Assembly: GCF_035917235.1 (NCBI RefSeq)
Contig: NZ_CP108423.1
Coordinates: 7,655,501-7,719,500, forward strand
DNA length: 64,000 nt
Source: Streptomyces sp. NBC_01294
GTDB lineage: Bacteria > Actinomycetota > Actinomycetes > Streptomycetales > Streptomycetaceae
Direction: 5' to 3'
Positions within the stretch are counted from its first letter, which is position 1. Each line of letters begins with the position of its first letter. The translations under genes and the position numbers were made by a program. This document shows, in pieces, positions 53,095-60,188 of this stretch. The notes beneath the pieces were generated by a model. It was not told the origin of the DNA, did not search any database, and was given only the letters and a program-made list of their open reading frames with translations.

Positions 53095-53219
53095 GACGAC
53101 TCCTCGGGGGACGGAGCGGGGAGGTGGCGTGCGTGGGGGAGGGGGCGCGCCGCGAGCGGACGCCGGGCGGCGTCGTCACCGGGAGGTGCGGCGGCCTGAC
53201 GCGGATTTACTTGATGTTG

Positions 53220-53231
53220 TTACACGTGTCA
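53220..53231. promoter_or_regulatory. LacI-type operator candidate upstream of MFS gene
   Basis: TTACACGTGTCA matches the perfect palindrome TTACACGTGTAA (59483-59494) at 11 of 12 positions and retains the central ACACGTGT. The flanks carry CTTG on one side and CAAG on the other, as at 59479-59499. Confidence 0.7.
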
Positions 53232-53757
53232 CCAAGTGCGCTGGAGACTGTGTAGCACCCATTTCCGGGCTCCGCCAGAGCCTGAGCCGGGTCGTTGCGC
53301 AGATCGTGACCGACGCCGGCTGCGGTGGGGCAAGACGTGTAACCACCGTCTGACGGTCACTGTGCAGGGTCGATGTGTCGAAAAACCCTCTTGCACTTGT
53401 GGCGGCCGTCACGCATCGGCAATACTCCGTGCCGCACCGCGACGACCTCGTCGCCGGAGGGCGTCCTGCCCCGGCGGTGGCGGCGGTCGCTCCTTCTGCG
53501 GGCCGTGCGCTCCCCGACGCATCCCGCTCCCCTGCGCTCCCCGGCGCGTCCTGCTTCCGTGTGCCCCGGCATCCCCCGTTCCCGTGCGCTTCCCCGTCGC
53601 GCCCCGTTCCCGTGTGCCCCACCGCACCTCGGTCCCGTGTGCCTCGCCGCGCCCGTTCCCGAGTGCCCCGCCCTACCCCGTTCCCGAGTGCTCCCCGCTC
53701 CCGTGCCTGCTCTCCGCGTGCCCCACCGCCTGGGGAGACGACCGTGAAAGGCCCGCC
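53232..53757. other. Long intergenic region with degenerate repeats
   Basis: No gene is supported here. From about 53570 to 53740 there are degenerate 28-30 bp repeats built on CCCGTTCCCGTGTGCCCC. These give spurious open frames on both strands. A weak third operator-like site CAAGACGTGTAA lies at 53331-53342 (9 of 12 matches). TTGTGG and CAATAC with 17-bp spacing near 53398-53424 could be a promoter for the PAP2 gene, but this is weak. Confidence 0.4.
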
Positions 53758-54501
53758 ATGTTCCCCTCACCCTCCCTCGTGCCGCCGCCACGCCCGCCTC
53801 ACCCGGCCCTCCCGCCCCGGCACCACCTGCCGGCGGCTCCGCCGCGCCATGCGCTCGCCCTCGGGATCAGCCTCCTGCTCCTGTCGCTGCTGGTCGGACT
53901 GCTGCTCCGGCTGGACCCGCAGCCCTTCTTCCAGGGGCTCGACGACCGCTGGGCGGCCGCGGTGAACGATTCCTCCGCCGCGGCGTCCGGCGGATCCGAC
54001 GGACTCGGCGGGTTCACCATCGTTCTCGACCGGCTCGGCGGCCCGCTCGGCATGATCCTGCCGCTCCTGCTGATCGGCTGCCTCTGCGTCTACGGACGCT
54101 GGCGCTCGGGGCTGTTCGTCTTCGCGGCGACCGTCGTCGCCAACGTCGTCGTGCTCCTGCCCCTCAAGCAGCTGGCCGACCGCCCTCGCCCGCCGCACCC
54201 GTGGGTCCTGGTCAACGACGGTTCGTACCCCTCCGGCCAGGTGTTCAGCGCGGTGACCCTCGTGATCGTGGCTGCGGTGGTGGTGTTCCCGCCCCGTGCG
54301 CGACGCTGGTGGTGGGCGTTCGGCGCCTCGTACGTCCTCGCCATGATGGGGAGCCGGACCTGGCTGCACGCCCAGTGGCTCAGTGACACCCTCGCCGGCG
54401 CCCTCGTCGGCGTCGGAACCTGCCTCGTGCTGTGGCGGGTCTTCGCGCCGTTGCTGGAGGCGGAGTCGGAGCGCATGGCCTCGAACAGCCTGTGGCTGTG
54501 A
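53758..54501 (+). CDS. PAP2-superfamily membrane protein with altered active site
   Basis: The 247-residue protein has six predicted helices and the PAP2 motif order KxxxxxxRP (KQLADRPRP), PSGx and SRxxxxxxxxxD. The motif-2 histidine is replaced (YPSGQ) and the motif-3 nucleophilic histidine is also replaced: SRTWLHAQWLSD, where SRx5Hx3D is expected, has Gln. It is therefore probably inactive as a phosphatase, or a specialised binder. AAAGG precedes ATG 53758. A second PAP2 gene at 57333-58199 retains both histidines. Confidence 0.88.
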   Translation: MFPSPSLVPPPRPPHPALPPRHHLPAAPPRHALALGISLLLLSLLVGLLLRLDPQPFFQGLDDRWAAAVNDSSAAASGGSDGLGGFTIVLDRLGGPLGMILPLLLIGCLCVYGRWRSGLFVFAATVVANVVVLLPLKQLADRPRPPHPWVLVNDGSYPSGQVFSAVTLVIVAAVVVFPPRARRWWWAFGASYVLAMMGSRTWLHAQWLSDTLAGALVGVGTCLVLWRVFAPLLEAESERMASNSLWL

Positions 54502-54535
54502 GGTGCGGCCCCGAGTGTCCGCGTATAGCGATGCG

Positions 54536-54563
54536 TTGACGATCGACAATTTCACGCCATAAT
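54536..54563 (+). promoter_or_regulatory. Housekeeping-type promoter for carboxylesterase
   Basis: TTGACG (54536-54541) and CATAAT (54558-54563) are 16 bases apart, close to the HrdB consensus. They stand 50 bp upstream of ATG 54614. Confidence 0.7.
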
Positions 54564-54613
54564 CTCAGGTGTCGACGTGCATCCGGTGCGCGGCAGGCAG
54601 GAAGGAACGGCAC

Positions 54614-56179
54614 ATGCCCCACTCCCCAGGCCAGGACCAGACGGTGGTGGATCTCCCCGCAGGGCGCCTGCGCGGCGCGAGCGAGGGCGGCGTGGCCGTC
54701 TTCCGCGCCGTGCCCTACGCCGCGCCTCCGATCGGTGACCTGCGCTGGAGGCCCGCGCAGCCGCACGCCGGGTGGAGCGGTACGCGGGACGCCACCGCCG
54801 ACGGCCCGAGCGCCCCGCAGATGTACCGCGAAGGCGGCGACCCCGTGCTCGGCGGGCACGGGTCGCCCCCCTTCGACGAGGACTGCCTGACCCTGAACGT
54901 CTGGACGCCCGCCGCCGACGGCGCCCGCCGCCCGGTGCTCGTCTGGATCCACGGCGGAGGCTTCGTGTCGGGCTCCGGCTCGCTGCCCGGCTACTCGGGC
55001 GAGACCTTCGCGCGCGACGGCGACCTCGTGGTGGTCAGCATCAACTACCGCATCGGGCCGCTGGGTTACCTGTACACCGACGAGGGTGACGACGGCGACG
55101 AGGGTGGCAACCACTGGCTCACCGACCAGCTCGCCGCCCTGCGCTGGGTGAAGGAGAACATCGCCTCCCTCGGCGGCGACCCGGACCGCATCACGGTCGC
55201 CGGCCAGTCGGGCGGCGCGGTCTCCACCGCCGCGCTCGCCGGACATCCGCAGGCCCAGGGCCTGATCCGGCGGGTGATCCTGCAGAGTCCGCCCTTCGGC
55301 CTGGACCTCCCCGACCCGGACGCCTACCTGGAGCGCACCGCCGCCTTTCTCGAGCTGGCGGGCGCCAAGGACCTGGCGGAACTGCGCGCGCTGCCCTGGC
55401 AGGAGCTGATCGGGGCGGGCGCCGGACTGTTCGCGCAGACCATGCGGTGGGGGTACTGGCCCACGCCCTTCCTGCCCGTGATCGACGGGGTCACCCTCCG
55501 CAGCCACCCGGCGCAGGCCCTGCTGGACGGAGCGGCGGCCGGCATCGACGTCATGATCGGCTGGACGCGGGAAGAGGCGAACTTCGGCTTCGCCCTCGAC
55601 GAGGGCTACGCCGCGGCGACCCGGGAGCAGGTGACCGACCGCATCGCGGACACGTTCGGGAGCGCGGCCGCCGCCGGTGTCTACGCGGCGTACGAGCGGG
55701 CCCGGCCCGGCGCCGGGCCCGCCGACGTCCTGATGGACCTGATCACGGACGAGCTCTTCCGGGTGCCGGCCGTCCGGCTGGCCGAGGCCAGGGCCGAGTC
55801 GGGCAGCCCGGTGTGGGCCTACCAGTTCGACCTTCCCACGCCCGCGTACGAGGGCCGGCTCGGCGCCGCGCACTGCCTCGAACTCCCCTTCGTCTTCGAC
55901 AACTTCGACCAGTGGGCGCACGCGCCCTTCCTGGCCGGGCTCCGTCCCGCCGTCCGAGACGGCCTCGCGTACGCCATGCACCGCGCCTGGATCGCCTTCG
56001 TCCGCACCGGCGACCCGAACCATCCGGACCTGCCGCAGTGGCGGCGCTACGACACGCAGTCGCGCACCACGATGCGCTTCGACTCGGTCGTGACGGCCCT
56101 CGACGACCTCGCCGGCGCCTCCCGGCTGCTGCACGGTCCCGCCCGCACGTCCGGGCACGCCTCCGCTCCCTTGATTTAA
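54614..56179 (+). CDS. Type-B carboxylesterase, cytosolic
   Basis: The 521-residue enzyme lacks a signal peptide. It shows FRAVPYAAPPIGDLRWRP, EDCLTLNVWTP, oxyanion-hole LVWIHGGGFVSGSGS, nucleophile elbow VAGQSGGAVSTAAL, a Glu in GWTREEANFGF and a catalytic His in AAHCLELPFVFDNF. These are typical of carboxylesterase/para-nitrobenzyl esterases. GGAAGGAA precedes the ATG. The stop codon (56177-56179) lies inside a LacI-type operator candidate. The next gene is the LacI regulator, so the esterase and regulator may be functionally linked. Confidence 0.92.
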   Translation: MPHSPGQDQTVVDLPAGRLRGASEGGVAVFRAVPYAAPPIGDLRWRPAQPHAGWSGTRDATADGPSAPQMYREGGDPVLGGHGSPPFDEDCLTLNVWTPAADGARRPVLVWIHGGGFVSGSGSLPGYSGETFARDGDLVVVSINYRIGPLGYLYTDEGDDGDEGGNHWLTDQLAALRWVKENIASLGGDPDRITVAGQSGGAVSTAALAGHPQAQGLIRRVILQSPPFGLDLPDPDAYLERTAAFLELAGAKDLAELRALPWQELIGAGAGLFAQTMRWGYWPTPFLPVIDGVTLRSHPAQALLDGAAAGIDVMIGWTREEANFGFALDEGYAAATREQVTDRIADTFGSAAAAGVYAAYERARPGAGPADVLMDLITDELFRVPAVRLAEARAESGSPVWAYQFDLPTPAYEGRLGAAHCLELPFVFDNFDQWAHAPFLAGLRPAVRDGLAYAMHRAWIAFVRTGDPNHPDLPQWRRYDTQSRTTMRFDSVVTALDDLAGASRLLHGPARTSGHASAPLI

Positions 56180-56188
56180 CTCGTGTAA
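56177..56188. promoter_or_regulatory. LacI-type operator candidate upstream of LacI gene
   Basis: TAACTCGTGTAA matches TTACACGTGTAA at 10 of 12 positions and is flanked by CTTGATT on the left, as in the reverse complement of the 59483 site. It overlaps the esterase stop and lies 60 bp before the LacI start, fitting autoregulation. Confidence 0.65.
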
Positions 56189-56247
56189 CCTGAAAAGGAA
56201 GGAGCAACCGAGCAGCAACCCGAGCAGAAGGAGCGTCGAGGGACGTC

Positions 56248-57255
56248 ATGGCCAAAGACATACACGTCCCCGCATCCATCACCAGCGCCGACGTGGCCCG
56301 CCTCGCCGGGGTCTCGCGCGCCACGGTGTCCTTCGTCCTGAACGACACCCAGGGCCACCGGGTCAGCGCGAGCACCCGCGCCCGGGTGCTCGACGCGGCC
56401 AGGCAACTCGGCTACGTCCCGCACGCCGCCGCCCGGTCCCTGCGCGCCGGCCGCAGCAACCTCGTCCTGATGCCCGCGTCGATCTCCGCGGTCGGCCGCC
56501 TCGTCAGCGACTGGGTCGACGACCTGCACAGCGAGCTCGACCGGTTCGGCTACACGGCCGTGCTCCACGCGGGCCGCTTCGCCGACCCCGTGGACGCCGC
56601 CCGGGCCTGGGCCGAACTGCGCCCCGCGGCCGTCGTCGCGCTGGACGGCGACCGCTTCACCGCCCAGGCCGCCGAGGTTCTGGGCCGCGCCGGCGTGCGC
56701 GGCCTGCTGGCCTTCGCGACCCACCCCGTCGAGGGCGTGCACACCATCGGCTTCGACCACACCCACATCGGCGCCACCGCGGCCGAGCACCTTATCGCCC
56801 GCGGCCGGACCAGGATCGGCGTCGTCATGCCCCAGGAGCGCGGCCTCGGCACCCTCGCCGAGCCGCGCCTCGCGGGCGCCGAGTCGGTCGCGGCCCGGCA
56901 CATGGCGACCGTCACCCCGGTGGAGATGGCCTACACCCGCGAGTCCGCGGCAGCGCTCGCCCGGCGCTGGCGGAGCCTGGGCCTGGACGCCGTCTTCACC
57001 TACAACGACGAGTACGCCGCGCTGCTGCTGCACGCGCTTCGGGCCGAGGGCATCGTCGTACCGGACGACGTCGCCCTCGTCGGCTGCGACGACCTCGTCC
57101 TCTCCGCCCTCCAGCAGCCCGCGCTCACCACGGTCCGGCTGGACATGCCGTCGGCCGCGCGGATCGCCAACGCCGTGCACGAGCTGATCGAGACCGGGAC
57201 GGCGACGCCGGTGCAGGCCGTGGAAGCCGTCCTGGTCCAGCGACTGTCCTCCTGA
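56248..57255 (+). CDS. LacI family transcriptional regulator
   Basis: The 335-residue protein has an N-terminal LacI helix-turn-helix (ITSADVARLAGVSRATVSFVLNDTQGHRVSASTRARVLDAARQLGYVPHAAARSLRAGRSNLVLMP). A periplasmic-binding-protein-like sensor domain follows, including LDAVFTYNDEYAALLLHALRAEGIVVPDDVALVGCDDL. Operators of the TTACACGTGTAA type near it, near the MFS gene and near the divergent esterase suggest it controls this local cluster. The effector ligand is unknown; it could be an ester hydrolysis product. A strong hairpin terminator follows. Confidence 0.93.
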   Translation: MAKDIHVPASITSADVARLAGVSRATVSFVLNDTQGHRVSASTRARVLDAARQLGYVPHAAARSLRAGRSNLVLMPASISAVGRLVSDWVDDLHSELDRFGYTAVLHAGRFADPVDAARAWAELRPAAVVALDGDRFTAQAAEVLGRAGVRGLLAFATHPVEGVHTIGFDHTHIGATAAEHLIARGRTRIGVVMPQERGLGTLAEPRLAGAESVAARHMATVTPVEMAYTRESAAALARRWRSLGLDAVFTYNDEYAALLLHALRAEGIVVPDDVALVGCDDLVLSALQQPALTTVRLDMPSAARIANAVHELIETGTATPVQAVEAVLVQRLSS

Positions 57256-57273
57256 GACCGGCCGAGTACGCGT

Positions 57274-57314
57274 CCTGAGGGGCCGGGGGACACAGCGTCC
57301 CCCGGCCCCTCAGG
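57274..57314. terminator. Bidirectional terminator with 18-bp perfect stem
   Basis: CCTGAGGGGCCGGGGGAC (57274-57291), loop ACAGC, then the exact complement to 57314. It separates the LacI gene (stop 57255) from the convergent PAP2 gene (stop 57333). Confidence 0.92.
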
Positions 57315-57332
57315 CGGCTCGGACCGCGGCCG

Positions 57333-58199
57333 TCATCCGCCGTCGGTCACCGCCGCGCCGGCGCCCGCGGCCGCCCCCCGACGGTCGTGGGCGCGGCGTT
57401 CGTGGGTCCGTACGCGTTCCCGGGCGAGCGCCGGGTGGAAGAGCCACCACACCAGCAGGCCCGCCCCCGCGCCCGCGGCGGCTCCGGCCGCCGTGTCGCT
57501 GATCCAGTGCGCGTGCAGCCAGGTACGGCTCCACATCATGGCCAGCGTGAACACCGCGCCCCCGAGCCACCACGCCCGCCGCCGGGCGGCCGGGACCAGC
57601 AGCGCCCCGACGACGATGACGAGGAGCGCCGCCGTGGCCGCGTGCCCGGACGGGAACGAGCCGTGGTCGACGCGGACCAGCGGGTCGGCCGGGCGCGGGC
57701 GGTCCACCAGGTGCTTGAGGCTCTGCACGACGAGCATGTTGCCGCCGAAGTAGACGGTGAGCAGGAAGCCGACCGAAGCCCAGCGCCTGCGGACGAGCAG
57801 CAGGATCAGCAGGGAGAGCGGCACGAGCGCGCCGACCGGGCCGCCGAACCAGTCCAGGGCCGTGGCGGCGGCCCGGTAGAGCCCCTCGTGGGGACCGCCC
57901 ATCCAGACCAGCCAGCGCTCGTCCAGTTCCTGGAAGGGCGGATCCGCGACATCGGAGCGGACGACGAGGGCCGACAGCCCGGCGGCCCCCAGGAGCAGGA
58001 GACCCGCCAGGAGGCGGCCGGGGCCGCGGGCCGCCTCGGAGGCGGACGCGGCGCGGCGCTCGCTCCTGCGGGGCCCGTCGGGTCCGTCAGGTCCGTCGGG
58101 CCGGTCAGGTCCGCCGGCTGTGCCGGGCCCGTCGGCCCTGTCGGCCCTGTCGGCTCTGTCGGGTCTGTCGTACGGGGTGGTGGCGGGATTGCCGGACAT
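57333..58199 (-). CDS. PAP2-superfamily phosphatase
   Basis: The 288-residue protein has an N-terminal tail with repeated Arg-Ala-Asp and Gly-Pro-Asp sequence, and six predicted helices. It has all three PAP2 motifs: KHLVDRPRP, FPSGHAAT and SRTWLHAHWISD with both catalytic histidines. Family members dephosphorylate lipid phosphates such as undecaprenyl pyrophosphate or phosphatidate at the outer membrane face. It is an intact paralogue of the altered protein at 53758-54501. It converges with LacI. Confidence 0.9.
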   Translation of the reverse strand: MSGNPATTPYDRPDRADRADRADGPGTAGGPDRPDGPDGPDGPRRSERRAASASEAARGPGRLLAGLLLLGAAGLSALVVRSDVADPPFQELDERWLVWMGGPHEGLYRAAATALDWFGGPVGALVPLSLLILLLVRRRWASVGFLLTVYFGGNMLVVQSLKHLVDRPRPADPLVRVDHGSFPSGHAATAALLVIVVGALLVPAARRRAWWLGGAVFTLAMMWSRTWLHAHWISDTAAGAAAGAGAGLLVWWLFHPALARERVRTHERRAHDRRGAAAGAGAAVTDGG

Positions 58200-58389
58200 G
58201 GCTGCCTCTCGCGGCCGCGGGAGGGCCCGCGGCCGTGTGTGCTCTGGAGGGAACGGGGGCGCGGCCGGGGCCGCGCCCCCGCGGCGGTACGAGAACGGGG
58301 GACCGGGACGTGGCCGGGCCCCGCGCGGAGGAGTGTCCTGTGGATCGGGCCGGGTGCGTGCGGCCCGGTCCCGGGGCCTCTCCCCGGGC

Positions 58390-59382
58390 CTATCTCAGGG
58401 CCTGCCCCCGTCCCTGATGCGGCCCGTTCTGCGGGGCACCCCCGAGGTGCCCGGCCAGGAAGGCGACGCTCTCCTCGACGATCGCCGGGATGTCCGGGGA
58501 GCCGAGGAAGATGTGGTCCGCGCCCTCGACGGGCTGCAGGACGACCTCGCCCCCGGCGCTCCTCAGGGCCGCGGCGAGGACCTCGCTCTGGCTGTACGGG
58601 ACCAGGCCGTCCCGGGTCCCGTGTACGAGGAGGAACGGCGGCGGGTTCGAGCCGTCGGCGTACGTCACCGGGCTCGCGGCCCGCGCCGCCTCCGGCCGCT
58701 CGGCCACGGAAGCGCCGAGCAGGGCCTCGTAGGGGTCGGGGAACTCCAGGCCGGAGGCCATGGGCGGCATGGGGTGCCCGGCCAGCGCGACCAGGTCGGA
58801 GACGCCGTACCAGTCGACGACCGCGAGGACCCCGGTCTCGCCCGAGGTGACGCCCTGAGTCCCCTCCAGCGCCGCGCCGCCCGGGCCGTCCGGCCTGGTG
58901 AGGCCGGCGAGCGCGGCCAGGTGGCCGCCCGCGGACTCGCCCCAGACGCCGATCCGGTCCGGGTCGATGCCGAGGACGTCGGCGAACGCGCGGACGTAGC
59001 GGATCGCGGCCTTCACGTCGTGCAGCTGCGCGGGGAAGGGCGCTTCCAGGCTGTGCCGGTAGTCGATGGAGACGAGCGCGAGCCCGGCGCCCAGCACCGC
59101 CCCGTGCAGCAGGGCGGCGGGCACGGTCGGCGGCGGGTAGCGGCGGTCGCCGTCCAGCCAGCCGCCGCCGTGGATCCAGACGACCGCGGGGAACGGTCCT
59201 TCGCCGGCGGGCACCTGGACGTCCAGCAGCCGGGGGCGGTAGCCGGGGGTGGTCGCGTAGGTGACCCCGTCGAAGCGGCGCACGCCGTCCGCGCCCGTCA
59301 CGGGCGGAACGGGTGACTGGTACGGCGGTGGCGGCCAGGTCATGTCGGCGAGGTCGAACGCGGCCGGGGGAGATTGCGTCAT
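58390..59382 (-). CDS. Alpha/beta hydrolase (HSL/BD-FAE type esterase)
   Basis: The 330-residue enzyme has VVWIHGGGWLDGD, the HGGG oxyanion motif of hormone-sensitive-lipase-like esterases. IGVWGESAGGHLAALAG gives the nucleophile elbow with Ser, LLVHGTRDGLVPYSQSEVL supplies the Asp and GADHIFLGSPD the catalytic His. ATG 59382 follows GGAAGGG; the longer upstream frame would run through the operator. The operator-like TTACACGTGTAA at 59483-59494, about 100 bp upstream, suggests control by the nearby LacI regulator. Confidence 0.9.
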   Translation of the reverse strand: MTQSPPAAFDLADMTWPPPPYQSPVPPVTGADGVRRFDGVTYATTPGYRPRLLDVQVPAGEGPFPAVVWIHGGGWLDGDRRYPPPTVPAALLHGAVLGAGLALVSIDYRHSLEAPFPAQLHDVKAAIRYVRAFADVLGIDPDRIGVWGESAGGHLAALAGLTRPDGPGGAALEGTQGVTSGETGVLAVVDWYGVSDLVALAGHPMPPMASGLEFPDPYEALLGASVAERPEAARAASPVTYADGSNPPPFLLVHGTRDGLVPYSQSEVLAAALRSAGGEVVLQPVEGADHIFLGSPDIPAIVEESVAFLAGHLGGAPQNGPHQGRGQALR

Positions 59383-59482
59383 TGCGGCCCTTCCAATGCG
59401 GCGGATACCCGGCGGGGCGGGTGCAGGCTTCGCGTCCTTTGTCCGAAATGCTTGCGCGAGCCGCCGGGGGAGGCGTAGCTTG

Positions 59483-59494
59483 TTACACGTGTAA
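59483..59494. promoter_or_regulatory. Perfect LacI-type operator upstream of esterase
   Basis: TTACACGTGTAA is a perfect 12-bp palindrome in a GC-rich intergenic region between the divergent esterase (start 59382) and the ATPase gene (start 59612). CTTG and CAAG lie just outside it on either side. Confidence 0.78.
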
Positions 59495-59611
59495 TCAAGG
59501 ACTTTAGCGACGCGTTTCCGCTGACCACAAGCCCACAGGCGATCCGACTTCAGGATCGGTGACACGAGCTACCCCAGTGGTCGCGCCGCCTTCCCCCTCC
59601 GGGAGCACGTC

Positions 59612-60052
59612 ATGCTCACCATCACCGGCAGTTCCGCGATTCCCGTGGTCCGGAGCTTCGCCCACTGGGTCACCGACCCCGGCGCGGAGAGCGTTCCGCA
59701 AGTCAGGGCTCGTGTGCGCGCCGCGCTCGAAGGCTGGCGGGTTCCCTGTGGGGCGGCGGACGTCCTGCTGCTGGCCGTGAGTGAGCTCGTCGGCAACGTC
59801 GTCCGGCACGCGAGCGCCGGCCGCATGCGGGTCGGGATGGCGGCCGGCGGGGGCTGGCTCCGACTGGAGGTCACCGACCGGGGTGTCGGTCTGCCGCGAC
59901 TGCCCGCCCCCCGATCCGGGATCGACCCGGAATCCGAGGACGGGCGCGGACTGCTGATCGTGCAGCTGATGACGGCGGAGCTGGGCGGAGAACTCTCCGT
60001 CGTGGCCCATGAGTTCGGGAAATCGGTCCGGGTGTGCGTCCCCCTGGCCTGA
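59612..60052 (+). CDS. RsbW-like ATP-binding protein (HATPase_c_2)
   Basis: The 146-residue protein is a stand-alone GHKL ATPase. The N-box is AVSELVGNVVRHA, then DRGVGLPRL (G1) and GRGLLIVQLMTAELGG (G2). It resembles anti-sigma factor kinases of the RsbW/SpoIIAB type, which are numerous in Streptomyces. GGGAG precedes the ATG. Its sigma factor or anti-anti-sigma partner is not adjacent, so the target is unknown. Confidence 0.9.
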   Translation: MLTITGSSAIPVVRSFAHWVTDPGAESVPQVRARVRAALEGWRVPCGAADVLLLAVSELVGNVVRHASAGRMRVGMAAGGGWLRLEVTDRGVGLPRLPAPRSGIDPESEDGRGLLIVQLMTAELGGELSVVAHEFGKSVRVCVPLA

Positions 60053-60117
60053 GTCGGGTCGGGGGTGGCGGGAGGCGTCGTGAGGGGGTGCTCCGCCTCG
60101 CAGGATATTGCGAGATG

Positions 60118-60147
60118 TTGACGGACGCCAAATATTCGACATACGTT
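60118..60147 (+). promoter_or_regulatory. Promoter candidate for aryl-CoA operon
   Basis: TTGACG (60118-60123) and TACGTT (60142-60147) are 18 bases apart. Two related ATATT-containing blocks (60105-60120 and 60132-60148) repeat across this element and might be a regulator site. No regulator gene is next to it in the window. Confidence 0.5.
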
Positions 60148-60188
60148 GCTCCCATCTCCCCGCTGCTGCCTGATTGAGGTGCCGCCCC

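Noticed and set aside
53570..53740. CRISPR-like array
   Set aside because: The repeats are imperfect and directly abutting, without unique spacers of even length, and no cas genes are present.
53357..53791. Arg/Gly-rich minus-strand frame upstream of the PAP2 gene
   Set aside because: It is produced by degenerate repeats, has no ribosome-binding site and no recognisable fold.
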